From NCBI GenBank assembly GCA_036245805.1, contig BTRK01000004.1, positions 11,346,001 through 11,410,000 on the forward strand: 64,000 nucleotides of DNA. The letters are read 5' to 3'. Positions 36,925 to 48,478 of this stretch are shown here, one piece after another (positions within the stretch are counted from its first letter, which is position 1; each line of letters starts with the position of its first letter). This stretch comes from Pristionchus mayeri (lineage: Eukaryota > Nematoda > Chromadorea > Rhabditida > Neodiplogasteridae). The position numbers were made by a program, and so were the translations under genes. The notes under the pieces are model-generated. The model saw only the letters and a list, made by a program, of their open reading frames with translations, was not told the DNA's origin and made no database searches.

Positions 36925-37749
36925 TAAACAAAACGTGTCTTTCTAAAAAAAATTCCAATTTATTTTTTCATGGATTGTTTTTTCCAAAAAGAAAATTTCC
37001 AGATTTTTTCTAAATTTTGTTTTTACGAAAAATTCGTTTTCAAAATGAAATTCCCAAAATAAATAATAAATTTTACAAATCGGGGTAGTACCTATGCGAC
37101 AATCCGCAAGTTGCGGACCACCACCAGTTTAATTCTTTTGAAGAAACACAGCGAACCAAAGTAAAATTACACTGCTTTAGTTTCCAATTACTACACTTAC
37201 ATTGAGAAATTGATGGTGCCTGATCATTTGCGACTTACTGGAAGACCAAAGCCGAGGCCTGATGATGACATGTGTGGTAGGCTTTGCATGCAAATCGCTT
37301 TTGTTTTGCGTTCCCTTGCTGACGTCTGCCATGCGAGAGAGCCCGCAAAGCGAAGATGGAAGATACAAGTAATTACGAAGATTTCCCTGATGAGCGGACT
37401 GAGCAGCGTATGTGTTGTTTGTTGATACTTAGGCTTAGGCTTAGAGCTGCTCTGCGAAAGTAGCGACCATTTGCATGTATCAAACAATTGGCAAGATGTC
37501 TATGAAACCGGTGATGATATCATAAAAAATCCAGAAATATGCACATAATTATTTGTATATCTAATTTACACTTAATTTCGTGTGTCGGTTCTTATTTGCT
37601 AGTGAGCAGGGATACGACGTGGATGCAAATGTCAATTCTGGTGTCAGCCCCAGAAGTGATCCATTTCTGCATTGGACAGTCTCATTTGTACTGAGTAGGT
37701 AGCCTTCGAGACCTCGTCGGAGCCAATTCCACCACTTTCTCGATCAGAC
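36925..37749. other. Intergenic, no gene supported
   Basis: Short open frames at 37210-37487 overlap each other on both strands and have no recognisable motif. No repeat structure was found. Confidence 0.35.
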
Positions 37750-38120
37750 ATGCGTGTCACGCACGTGCTGGTCCTTCTATTCATCGCTACGCTCGCCCAA
37801 GCGCAAGGTCTTCGCTCAATCGGCGTCTACACCTTCGGGCCTTTCCGGTATCCACTACCGCGACAAAGTATGCCAACAAGGATTTGCCAGCATATTTAGC
37901 CCCCAGTCGGTTCTACCGGGCAATTCTCATACCTTATGCGTTACATTTTTAAAGGTGGCCGCTTCCTTGGTACTACACACGACATTGGTTCCGCTGAAAT
38001 CGAAAAGCGTGTCTCGATGCCTCCCATGGACTTCGGGCTGCCTTGGACAATCTCGAAAGCTGAGATGCAATATTAGCATACGGAGACCAATCTCCTGTCG
38101 CATTCTACTCTTTGCGTGAG
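37750..38120 (+). CDS. Possible secreted-protein gene or remnant, unknown family
   Basis: ATG 37750 opens a convincing signal peptide (MRVTHVLVLLFIATLAQAQG) that may end at a GT donor at 37808. Downstream, protein-like sequence appears in other frames, for example KDLPAYLAPSRFYRAILIPY and GGRFLGTTHDIGSAEIEK, the latter closing at a TAG near 38075. I could not join them in phase, and I do not recognise a family. It is either a small multi-exon secreted protein or a decayed copy of one. Confidence 0.3.
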
Positions 38121-38270
38121 CTGACCCAGTAAATGGCCTCACTCGTATTCCCTTTTCTACCTTCTTCTCGTCTCCTCTGTTGTAGATCCATTGCTCCCAC
38201 TCTCTTTCTCCTTAGATAAAGCCTCTCTATCATTCATTGATCTAACACATGCAATAGGTCGCGAAATATA

Positions 38271-39154
38271 AGGCTGTTGCATAAGTTCCTTTCTTTTTTC
38301 GCGCATGAACAATATAACCTCCAATGTTCTTTGCAATCGACCAATCGACTTGTTACAGTTGATTTGGGCATAAGTACACTCTATATCGAGCACGATCGTG
38401 GTTCGATTATCTCAGTGAGCATGGGCCAATTTAGATCGAAAGTCATCGTTCCAGTATGTTTGATCGGAGTGTTCAATTATTCACAGCTCCGAGGAGAGCA
38501 GTGATGGTGCTGAATTTGTCACACTATTCAAAAGCAATATGATGGGGTATCTCATATGATATATCGCGAGAATTGCGCCTTAAAAACCCTGCATGAAATA
38601 TGGGCCCGAAGAGATATTCACTCTTTCTGAAAATTTCGGATTCAAATTATTTGCCACATAATTCGTAGACATCAATAAGAAGGGCTGAATTGTGATGGGT
38701 TGTGAAGTACCTTACCGTGCATATATGCATTCATATTTAGGAAAAGATTGGTCTATTCTTTCACGATCTAAATTCTTTGTTTTGAAAAAAATATGTCGAG
38801 ATTCACACATTGAAATCAACAGATTTGGGTATCCCCTGTTTACCACACGGATTTGAATACGGATTTTTTGCACGTAAGAGAACAATCAACTCTTGTCCTA
38901 GTACTGGATGATTGCGCAGAATCAGAATGCCTCGAATTCTCGGCAACAAGGGCCCAACTCAAAATGCTAAAAATGGCCGTTTTCCGATTTTCTGAAACGT
39001 GCTAGCCACCCAAGATAGTGAGTAGATTCAAAACCATTTCATGGGTGTAATCCACAATCAAGACCATACCACACAGTAATCAGAATATCTCGTCTGTCAA
39101 CGTATTTCTGCAGAATTGTCCAAAATAAAAAAAAAGGAACTTATGCAACAGCCT
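38271..39154. mobile_element. Non-autonomous TA-target DNA transposon (884 bp)
   Basis: The ends AGGCTGTTGCATAAGTTCCT and its inverse are flanked by TA (38269-38270 and 39155-39156). There is no transposase. About 90 bp of its right end plus a few flanking bases recur at 39926-40026, as part of a later segmental duplication. Confidence 0.88.
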
Positions 39155-39164
39155 TATACAACAA

Positions 39165-40832
39165 TAATGAATAGGGTACCAAGTCAATGCTTAACATATC
39201 GTCATGGTACAACTCACCGCCAGTGTTGGGCAACTATGGTTACAAGTCTTGGATTGAAGCGTCGTTCGAACATCCATTCACATTTCACATGATGTCCTCC
39301 GTTCCAACAATCCCTGCATCTGCCAATATAATCAAAAATGAAATTTCTGTTTTTTTTTTTGACGGCCTCCATGACCCCGACCATGAATAGGGTACCAAGT
39401 CAATGCTTAACATATCGTCATGGTACAACTCACCGCCAGTGTTGGGCAACTATGGTTACAAGTCTTGGATTGAAGCGTCGTTCGAACATCCATTCACATT
39501 TCACATGATGTCCTCCGTTCCAACAATCCCTGCATCTGCCAATATAATCAAAAATGAAATTTCTGCAAACTTGCTCGTAGGGGTAGTTTTCGATTCTGAA
39601 CAACATAGCGTCTTCCGTTTTTCGGTATTACGCCTCTGGGTTCCGATATCGTACCGGGTTTGTTGGTACTAAGATTGTTTTATTTGTCATTGATAGCTTC
39701 AAAATAAAGTTAGATTCACAACATTTGGAACCCTGGTGTAGTTTTTCATGGTGAATTCCCCTATGCAATTCATGTTTGATGAAACTCAAAAGTACGGGTG
39801 AAAAAAACTAATCGATATTTTGAACCAGAAGAGTGCAAGGGTCGAGAAGTAGATCAATCGATTTGCCATAACATTTTTATAATTTTAGCTTTGCCAAACA
39901 ATTGTTGAACCTATCGCGCGCTTCTACCACACAGTAATCAGAATATCTCGTCTGTCAACGTATTTCTGCAGAATTGTCCAAAATAAAAAAAAAAGGAACT
40001 TATGCAACAGCCTTATACAACAATAATTATCCGCCAATTATTGACATTTTATAATTACCATGCTACACAATTACATAATTGTCATCGACATTGACTGATG
40101 TTGCACAGAAAATGATTTGTTTGGCGGAGGATGGTTTGGCTTGGAATTGACCCGGAAAATCATCCTCGTTCTCAGAAAATTCGAGCTCAATGAATTTTGG
40201 ATTGTGGAAAAATGAATCCGATCGAAAAAAAACATAGTGTCACAAGCATAGTCGCCCACTCCGGCGGCGGCCTCCATGACCCCGACCATGAATAGGGTAC
40301 CAAGTCAATGCTTAACATATCGTCATGGTACAACTCACCGCCAGTGTTGGGCAACTATGGTTACAAGTCTTGGATTGAAGCGTCGTTCGAACATCCATTC
40401 ACATTTCACATGATGTCCTCCGTTCCAACAATCCCTGCATCTGCCAATATAATCAAAAATGAAATTTCTGCAAACTTGCTCGTAGGGGTAGTTTTCGATT
40501 CTGAACAACATAGCGTCTTCCGTTTTTCGGTATTACGCCTCTGGGTTCCGATATCGTACCGGGTTTGTTGGTACTAAGATTGTTTTATTTGTCATTGATA
40601 GCTTCAAAATAAAGTTAGATTCACAACATTTGGAACCCTGGTGTAGTTTTTCATGGTGAATTCCCCTATGCAATTCATGTTTGATGAAACTCAAAAGTAC
40701 GGGTGAAAAAAACTAATCGATATTTTGAACCAGAAGAGTGCAAGGGTCGAGAAGTAGATCAATCGATTTGCCATAACATTTTTATAATTTTAGCTTTGCC
40801 AAACAATTGTTGAACCTATCGCGCGCTTCTAC
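39165..40832. repeat. Segmental duplication with three copies of one unit
   Basis: The unit starts ATGAATAGGGTACCAAGTCA. Copy 1 (39168-39347) stops after about 180 bp at a poly-T run. Copies 2 (39384 to about 39926) and 3 (40289 to about 40831) are about 542 bp and look identical base for base. Copies 2 and 3 are both preceded by CCTCCATGACCCCGACC. Copy 2 is followed by about 90 bp copied from the right end of the transposon at 38271. The duplication must therefore postdate that insertion, or it is an assembly artefact. Confidence 0.92.
40308..40577 (+). CDS. Repeated 89-codon open frame in the duplicated unit (also 39403-39672)
   Basis: An ATG frame beginning MLNISSWYNSPPVLGNYG is intact and identical in copies 2 and 3, and truncated in copy 1 (39187-39390). 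An AATAAA signal follows about 30 bases after the stop, as expected for a terminal exon on this strand. There is no signal peptide, no recognised domain, and no clear upstream exon. It could be a real last exon that was triplicated, or chance within a repeat. Confidence 0.25.
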   Translation: MLNISSWYNSPPVLGNYGYKSWIEASFEHPFTFHMMSSVPTIPASANIIKNEISANLLVGVVFDSEQHSVFRFSVLRLWVPISYRVCWY

Positions 40833-41833
40833 AATGGGCACAAATTTAACTGCAAATAAAGATTTGCAAAAGATTCGACAAATTTGATCGTGCCTAATAT
40901 AGGCAGTTTCGTAATTTAGGTCGAACTTAAGGCGCATAAAAATAATACTAAGCAAATATGCATATTAGGTGGGCTCACTTATAGTATCTTCGATTCGGCG
41001 AAATATTGAGCGATGGCAAATCTAGTAACAGCGTACGGTAGCGGGAGCCACAACACTTTATATACAGGCTGTATTTTGAAGAGCGGAGTCATTGATCATT
41101 GACGTTTAAAATTTTTTCCCTACGTACTACCGTGGTAGGTCTCACTGCGAACATATCATTTGAGTACAGTCGCTTCAGATTAATTGCTTACCGGATGTAT
41201 GCAAGTACTCAATAATGACAGTAGAACAACCCAAATTTGTAGGAATCCCTATTTAAATACTATGCACAACCCACATCAATCGAGTACGATGAGTCTGTTT
41301 CTGCGTATTTTTCTCATTTCAAATATCAGGCATCTCACTAGGTAAATCTGAAGAGTGAGTTGACACTTGATTTTTAAGATTTTTTTAAAGTTTACATTTC
41401 TAGACTGTATTTAACTCTAGTAACCAAAAATTAAGTTTCAGAATTTTAGTATCGGCTTACCCTGCTGCAGATTGCTGCAAAGTTGAGGCGGCGACCCTTG
41501 ATTTCGGATGTTATGGTCGTCATATGTGTCAATTTCAGTTATACGAAGTTTTCGCAATGAAACACACATAAACAAACTCTTGAGTTCGTTCCTCTCTCCT
41601 GTACCAATGTTTTCTGTATTGAACAATGCAATGTAAGGGATGTGGATTTGTGCTGGTTATTCGCTGAAGCACACATGCTTTTAACGCATTAAATTGCAAA
41701 GTGAAAGATTATCAAGTACACTAATTGGTCATTGAGGCAAGCAAAAAAGAGGTGCGTGAGTACCAGAAGTTAGTTGCATTATTGCATTCATGGTGGTAAG
41801 ATGTAAATCGAATAGAGATTTCGAGAATGCGTA
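40833..41833. other. Intergenic, no gene supported
   Basis: AT-rich sequence with no recognised coding exon or repeat. The LINE fragment starts at its right edge. Confidence 0.4.
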
Positions 41834-42487
41834 ATAATAGGCTCTAGACATCCCACAGTAGATTTCACAATTGACAACCATGTCCTTCCTATCACTACTG
41901 TATTTAAAGACCTAGGAGTTTCTTACGATAATCGTCTCTCATTCGATAGTCATATTAAGTCCATTGTCTCTCGAGCACGTGCCCGTTGTGCGTACATTAC
42001 CAGAACCTTTTCCTCACGTAGTCCGAAGCTCTATTCACGCCTGTTTTCTGTATATGTTAGGCCCATATTAGAATATGGTAGTGAAGTATGGTCTCCCTCT
42101 GATAAAAGAAATGTCACGTTAATTGAAAGTGTTCAGAGAAAGTTCAGCGAGAGAGTTTTCCACAAGTGCAGGCTCCCTCGGACCGACTACACCAATCGAC
42201 TGCACACCCTCGGCCACACCCCCCTCGAGAGCCGTAGAGGGCTCATCGATTTGTGTTGTACTTATAAAACTGTGCATAGAGAATTAGAGATAGCAGACGA
42301 TAATTTTTTCCTTCGTCCGTCTAGTAGTAGACTTTCCCGCCGTAATTGTATCCAGTTAAAAAAGCACCGCTTTAATAGAACATCTCTAGATAATTTCATT
42401 TGTAATCGTGTAGTCAATAGGTGGAACTCCCTTTCCAATAGCATTATACTGTCAAGTAGCGTCAAGACTTTTCGTAAAAAGCTATAA
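41834..42487 (+). pseudogene. 5'-truncated LINE, C-terminal part of reverse transcriptase
   Basis: One open frame of about 217 codons reads through to TAA 42485-42487. Typical non-LTR retrotransposon motifs follow in order: LGVSYDNRLSFDSHI, VRPILEYGSEVWSP, QRKFSERVF, LESRRGLIDL and VVNRWNSLSN. These belong to the thumb and post-RT region of CR1/jockey-type elements, so the polymerase active site is missing. The frame has no stop, suggesting a fairly young dead-on-arrival insertion. A (GCTTTTTGCTTTTC)-type simple repeat tail follows at 42495-42545. Confidence 0.85.
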
Positions 42488-43121
42488 TTATTTCCGCTTT
42501 TTGCTTTTCGCTTTTTGCTTTCCGCTTTTTGCTTTTTGCATCGACAAAGGATGCTTTTTGCATCCTTTGTCGCTTAGTTGTGACATCGTATATCATGTTT
42601 TCACGTTGTCTAAGTAAGTAACAATCATTCCTAGTCCCAAATAACATGATAAATTATTATTAGTAATAATTGCATTTAACTGCTGTTTTGGTCGCAAAAA
42701 ATGCGTTCCATAAAAAGAAAATAAATATAAGGGAACTACGATACTCTGAATATTAGAATGCTCTCATTGTCGGGAATGCTTTGGTGGACACATTTGGTGC
42801 TGTCTGAAACCACTGCGAAATGCTCCTGAATGTCGATGCACACTGTTGCAATGTTATTTCATTCCAATTTGAGGTATCTACATACTCTTCGGATGTTGTT
42901 ATATATGCATTTATGTGATATTATTTTGCTTTTTCTTCTTAGAAATCTCCACAAGATTGTTTGGGAGATGTTGAAAGTGCAAAACAATCGTATGTCTCGC
43001 TCTCTGGTGGAATCTGCGCGGGCAGAGAGCACAAATAAGTTGTAAAATTATGTGTAACTAAAGCAGAACGAACACAAATTAAATACTTCAAAAACAGGGT
43101 ATGAAAACATCACAGAATTAA
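42488..43121. other. LINE tail and intergenic DNA
   Basis: The first 60 bases are the TTTTTGC-rich tail of the LINE, including a short inverted repeat around GATGCTTTTTGCATCC. The rest holds nothing recognisable. Confidence 0.4.
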
Positions 43122-43436
43122 ATGCGTCAGAGTTTGAGTTTGTTTTCGGTGTTGTTGTTTCTGTTTTCGAAGATTACAGTACAAGCGTCCGCAATGAGAA
43201 GTGTATGTGTCAATGTTACGTTTTTGAATGTACGATGTCTCATTGCCTTTGGAATTGCCCGTGATAAGACCGATACCACCAGATACGGAAAGAACACCAG
43301 AGACAACAGAGAAAAATTAGCGAGAAATCCAGACAAGATCAAATATTATACAAATGTCTTCGAAGACTTGGACAACAGAGACAAACAAAGACATACGCAT
43401 CCTGAGGTGATCATGTCTTTCCATATTTTGCAATAA
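43122..43436 (+). CDS. Small secreted peptide candidate (104 codons, or 82 if spliced)
   Basis: ATG 43122 starts a good signal peptide (SLFSVLLFLFSKITVQASA). The downstream part is highly charged (TTRYGKNTRDNREKLARN, DLDNRDKQRHTHP). A GTATGT donor at 43203 and an AG at 43267-43268 would remove a 66-bp in-frame intron, joining the signal peptide directly to the charged part. RYGK looks like a possible amidation or cleavage site, but a single copy is weak evidence for a neuropeptide. No family is recognised. Confidence 0.35.
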   Translation: MRQSLSLFSVLLFLFSKITVQASAMRSVCVNVTFLNVRCLIAFGIARDKTDTTRYGKNTRDNREKLARNPDKIKYYTNVFEDLDNRDKQRHTHPEVIMSFHILQ

Positions 43437-43954
43437 ATCAGAGCTGCAGAATACTATGGTTTGGTTGATACTATCATACACATTTTTCTCTATTCATATC
43501 CCGTTACTCCATGTAATGTCAACAGGGGTCGGGAAAGAATCAGCCGATATTATTCATAATACAGATATCCCTGGCTTGCGAAGAGGAAAAATTGCTCATC
43601 CTTTCTTCTGCTCTCTAGTTGGTTCGCTGATCTCTCCATTGTAAACGCATGATTCATGCCACTTTCCGCTAGATGAACTCTACTTCTGTCGAAAAGTTTT
43701 GAGAGTGTTCTAATGTCATGAAATTCCTCTCGATAATGGCCCTTTCCCTACAGCAAATCGTTTACGTGCAGATACAATATGTAAGGCCCTTTAGTGCATC
43801 CATTCAGCTAACATAATTCACATTGGAATCGTTATGCACTCTGCCTGGCGCACAGGGAAGTGCATACTGTCGCTCATAATTTCTCCTGCTATCCCGTTGT
43901 TTCGTTGCTCTTTACATCTATGTGTGTCTGTCGACGTTTCGCTGAACTATGTAG

Positions 43955-44075
43955 CAGAGCATGAAATTCGGGTCAGTGTGTCTTATTTTATCTCGACCTG
44001 CTGAGTTGCTAGGCAGTGTGGAGAATGAAGAGACCATAGTTTCGTTTCTCGTTTCTCTGATCTCTATATCGTAAA
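43955..44075. repeat. Hairpin MITE, copy with diverged left half
   Basis: The left half has GAAATTCGGGTCAGTGTGTC. The right half has GTGTGGAGAATGAAGAGACC and TTCGTTTCTC. Layout and length agree with the other copies, but the left inner arm is poorly preserved. Confidence 0.6.
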
Positions 44076-44153
44076 CGGAAACTGGTGCTAGCCCCTCCGC
44101 TATATAATCCAACATTTGTTCTCGTGTGAGTGCACTCGTTCCATTTCCATTAA

Positions 44154-46540
44154 GAGGCCGGATCTGAGAATAGTCACCACTGCCCGGACATTCCGCCAGG
44201 ATTTTCGATTCAGGGCTTGTCACTCATAGGACCTAGAGTACCTAGGGTCGCCAATTGAAATTTCACTACGATACCGTATCTATTGCACAAAGCGGTCCGC
44301 CAGATGCGGGCACGATGAAAAATGATGAAATGTCATTATTTCTCAGCCGAACAAGTTGGACCCAAAATTGCTTCTGTATTATATTAGGCTACCCCTAACT
44401 GCTCTAGGACACTATTGAAATCGAGTACGGCTCGATTCTTTAATGTGATAATTTCGTCGAAAATATCACTTTTCACGATTTTGTATTATTTTCCAGGAAT
44501 TTCCGCAACAAATTTCAGGTGTCTCTGTACAGCACACTCACCCGAGCATCCACTAAAACTATGACATCAACAATCCATTCAACCTTAAGTCGAGAAAAAT
44601 CGGTCGGAACCTCGGACGATCATCATCAAATAACCCATTTTGGGATTTTCACTCGTCGTATGCAATGCATGTGCTATTATTGAGTGGAAAATGACATTTC
44701 TTGAACAACACTACAGAATCACGCTGAAAAAACTGCGGTTTCAAAACTTTTAAAAAATCGATTTTCTCAACCTCCGAATTTCTCATTTTCTCGAACAGCC
44801 GACTTCGAAATTTCAAATATCTGTTGATGAACACCAGGTTATTCTTATAGTACGGACCGACAATCATACATTACTTCGAAACCGGGCACTCCTAGACCCT
44901 TGAGTTTCATGAAATTTCGCCTTGAATACGCAAAATCGATGACCTGGTGCAAATACTTTGTTCGATTCTGACAAGATGATCAGTAGAATCCACTAGATAA
45001 GAACGTGTTCCGAAGTTTGAAGATCCTATTATTAAGAAAATGTTGATAACGACTAAATTTTGATCACTTCTAAAAAAAATAAAAATGACCATCTGCAGAT
45101 GAGCAAAAAAAAATGGAAAAATTCATATTTTGAAAACCAAAAGAGATACACTCAAATTTATGTTTGCTTTATGTCAGCATGTAGAAGTGTACTATGGTGC
45201 ACAATTGGTATCGAATTCGGGTCGATTCTACATATGATGAAGTTTCAAAAAGTATAAATTTCTATATGTTTTATCTTTTAAAAATGTTTTTATACCATTT
45301 TCAGGAATTTCCGCAACAAATTTCATTTGGGATTTTGCAGCTCATCGTGCTGTTCATTCAGTAAAATTTTCCAATTAAAAATTAATCCAACCTTAAGCCA
45401 AGAAAATCAACAACTTTCTGAAAATACAAGCATTAATTCTATTTTTTTTTTATTTTTAGAATATGCCCGAATTCGATACGAATAGTGCACCAAAATACAC
45501 TTGGATATGCTTTCATAATGCACAATAAAATTTTGAGTGTATCTCTTTTGGTTTTCAAAATATGAATTTTTCCATTTTTTTTGCTCATCTGCAGATGGTC
45601 ATTTTTATTTTTTTAGAAGTGATCAAAATTTAGTCCTTATCAACATTTTCTTAATAATAGGATCTTCAAACTTCGGAACACGTTCTTATCTAGTGGATTC
45701 TACTGATCATCTTGTCAGAATCGAACAAAGTATTTTCACCAGGTCATCGATTTTGCGTATTCAAGGCGAAATTTCATGAAACTCAAGGGTCTAGGAGTGC
45801 CCGGTTTCGAAGTAATGTATGATTGTCGGTCCGTACTATAAGAATAACCTGGTGTTCATGGACAGATATTTGAAATTTCGAAGTCGGCTGTTCGAGAAAA
45901 TGAGAAATTCGGAGGTTGAGAAAATCGATTTTTTAAGTTTTGAAACCGCAGTTTTTTCAGCGTGATTCTGTAGTGTTGTTCAAGAAATGTCATTTTCCAC
46001 TCAATAATAGCACATGCATTGCATACGACGAGTGAAAATCCCAAAATGGGCTATTTGATGATGATCGTCCGAGGTTCCGACCGATTTTTCTCGACTTAAG
46101 GTTGAATGGATTGTTGATGTCATAGTTTTAGTGGATGCTCGGGTGAGTGTGTTGTACAGAGACACCTGAAATTTGTTGCGGAAATTCCTGGAAAATAATA
46201 AAAAATCGTGAAAAGTGATATTTTCGACGAAATTATCACATTAAAGAATCGAGCCGTACTCGATTTCAATAGTGTCCTAGAGCAGTTAGGGGTAGCCTAA
46301 TATAATACAGAAGCAATTTTGGGTCCAACTTGTTCGGCTGAGAAATAATGACATTTCATCATTTTTCATCGTGCCCGCATCTGGCGGACCGCTTTGTGCA
46401 ATAGATACGGTATCGTAGTGAAATTTCAATTGGCGACCCTAGGTACTCTAGGTCCTATGAGTGACAAGCCCTGAATCGAAAATCCTGGCGGAATGTCCGG
46501 AGAGGGGGGCAAAATGGTAACTCTCCTCAGATCCGGCCTC
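44154..46540. mobile_element. 2.4-kb fold-back element flanked by TTAA
   Basis: Inverted arms of nearly 1.2 kb each run from GAGGCCGGATCTGAG (44154) to a centre near 45345 and back to CTCAGATCCGGCCTC (ending 46540). TTAA stands directly outside both ends (44150-44153 and 46541-46544), the target duplication typical of piggyBac-type transposition. A few short indels occur near the ends, such as AGAGGGGGGCAAAATGG on the right only. Frames in the arms are mirror images. No transposase is present. The next gene starts only 33 bases beyond the right end. Confidence 0.88.
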
Positions 46541-46576
46541 TTAAGTGCTCACTTTCAAGTGAAATACATAAGACCC

Positions 46577-47529
46577 ATGCCGAAGTTCGCGATTGCTTTG
46601 GTAAGTGTTACCTCCGCTAATTATATAGATCAATTTATCAAAACATGCAATAATCAGCATGAGTCGAAATTGTTCATAGACTGTACTCCACAAATGTGTG
46701 ATAATATCCCGGGCTATGTTCTCTGTTTCACTTGATCTCAGTGCTCAAACTTTTTTTGGAGTACTCTAGAGCTTTCGGAGAGCCGTCTCCTGATCTGAAT
46801 GGGTAGAAGCTGCGACTTGTCTCTTCAATCTAACAGATGGATTGAACTCTAGTTCTTAGGCAGTGATCGCAGTTCTCGCCCACACTCTTCCCCTTTCGTG
46901 CGATACAACTCGCTGCTCGGATGGGCATCACTGCGTAATGCAGGAGGTGAGCGGAAGAGCTATACGTTTCCCATTGATTGGAATGTTTCTTTTAATTTCG
47001 CACACACTTTATGGCTCTTTCCCGACTCTTTTCGGCGTCCATGTGATTCCGTAGAAAACTGTTCGAAAAGCAGAAACGCAGTCGGTCGTTCAGGTCTTCT
47101 GCTACGCGCCACCGTGCAACCCCGTGCCCATGTGTGTCTCGAACGAAACTGCTTGCACTCTTCCCTGTCCGCACGGGCAGAGCTGCTTCGTGGAACCGGT
47201 GAGCAGTAGCATATAATTGTCATTATCACGCAAGGCGATGTGCTAGGAACGCGAATGCGGTGACCTGAAGATCCAGATAAGGGTTACGAAATATGACAGA
47301 AATCCACCACGGGCACACAACACGGGCGTTTTGCATCAGTACTGACTTTTCGCTGAATTAGCGCGGGAGTGGTGAACCCACCTTGTTTGGACGCCACAAC
47401 ATTACTTGGAATAACGTTACCCTTATTTCAATGTTAAAATTATTCCTTTTGCAGGTGTACTGCAAGAAATACCCGTGCCCGCCCAGGGAGTTCTGCCAGG
47501 ATGATTCAGTACCCTCAAACAGCACATGA
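46577..47529 (+). CDS. Small secreted cysteine-rich protein 1 (109 aa)
   Basis: Four exons in phase: 46577-46600, 46860-46946, 47055-47198 and 47455-47529. The N-terminus MPKFAIALAVIAVLAHTLPL is a classic signal peptide. The mature part has about 12 cysteines in the order SCDTTRCSDGHHC, FCYAPPCNPVPMCVSN, ACTLPCPHGQSC, VYCKKYPCPPREFC. The pattern repeats C-x(3,4)-C-x(4-5)-C, like a short disulfide-knotted extracellular protein. Family not recognised. The paralogue at 47812 has the same exon structure and the same CNPVPMCVSN block, so this is a real gene pair. The start codon is 33 bp from a large fold-back, which may carry or disrupt its promoter. Confidence 0.8.
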
Positions 47530-47811
47530 AAAACAACCTGGATACTGTACCGTAAATAAATTACTTCATGACCTTTCTGGCAATTCACATTCATACAGTT
47601 TTTGTAATTATTCATTGGTAATCTTTGGAAACGTGAAATTAGACATTATACTGCGCAGTGTAACTTAGAGTGCGAATTGTATGATTCACGCCTCTTCGCC
47701 AAATACTCTGCTGCTGCCTATGAAAGTGTTTGAGAATACTATAGTAGATATATTGACGGTGTTCCGCTCATCTTTTTTTCTATTCCCATCCTGAGCAAGA
47801 CAGCGTACCCG

Positions 47812-48478
47812 ATGAATTGTGTGATTATTTTAGTGAGTATTACATCTACATATTTTGATTATTATAAACTTTAGTTTTTATTTATTCCAAATTTGAAATA
47901 CTTTGCAGTAACCAAATTGCGTGATCAGATTTTTTAAAAGATCAGAGTTCGGGAAAAAGGGGAAACGATACCACGGTCTTTTCATTCACTCGACTGGTCG
48001 AAATAGTATGTAGAGTGAAACGACAGTTGTATCGTTTCTTGAACACTACTTCTCAGGCAACACTAGTTCCTCTCTCCCAGTCTCTGCCCCTCACATGCAA
48101 CATCCTTGGATGCTGGGAAGGAATGCACTGCGTACTCCACAAGAAGGTGATCAGCATTCCTCACATTTGATCTCTTTATTTTGCACAATCTTTCGCGAAT
48201 TGTAATCGGTGTCCTCGAGAATCAGAGTGATGACCAGTCGATCATTCAGGCTAACTGCTCTGCGCTTCCATGCAATCCTGTTCCCATGTGCGTCTCAAAT
48301 AACACGACCTGTGTGCTTCCTTGCGATTTGGGTCAGAGCTGCGTTCTGGAACCGGTGTGCTATATTATTTGTTTATTTGAGTAATTAAAGTATTTTTGAA
48401 TTATTGAATTTTTAGGAGAACTGCAAGAAAGCCCCGTGTCCAAGCAGACAGGGTTGCCAGCAAATTCTACCCGAATAA
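47812..48478 (+). CDS. Small secreted cysteine-rich protein 2 (102 aa)
   Basis: Exons are 47812-47832, 48057-48146, 48220-48354 and 48416-48478. The N-terminus MNCVIILATLVPLSQSLPLT is a signal peptide, interrupted by intron 1 at the same place as in the neighbour. Cysteines follow the same plan: TCNILGCWEGMHC, CSALPCNPVPMCVSNN, CVLPCDLGQSC, NCKKAPCPSRQGC. Two to three N-glycosylation sites (NQS, NCS, NNT/NTT) are visible. Tandem duplication with gene 1, 282 bp apart, is clear. Intron 1 is almost filled by a hairpin MITE, whose edge is under ten bases from the acceptor of exon 2. The likely fate is secretion; its function is unknown. Confidence 0.8.
47943..48048. repeat. Hairpin MITE in intron 1 of cysteine-rich gene 2
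   Basis: CAGAGTTCGGGAAAAAGG opens the copy and TATCGTTTCTTGAACACT closes it. The inner arms are CGGTCTTTTCATTCACTCGA and TGTAGAGTGAAACGACAG. It ends about eight bases before the exon 2 acceptor at 48055-48056. Confidence 0.75.

Noticed and set aside
45537..45779. 80-codon frame also found inverted at 44907-45092
   Set aside because: A mirror image inside the TTAA-flanked fold-back, not a gene.
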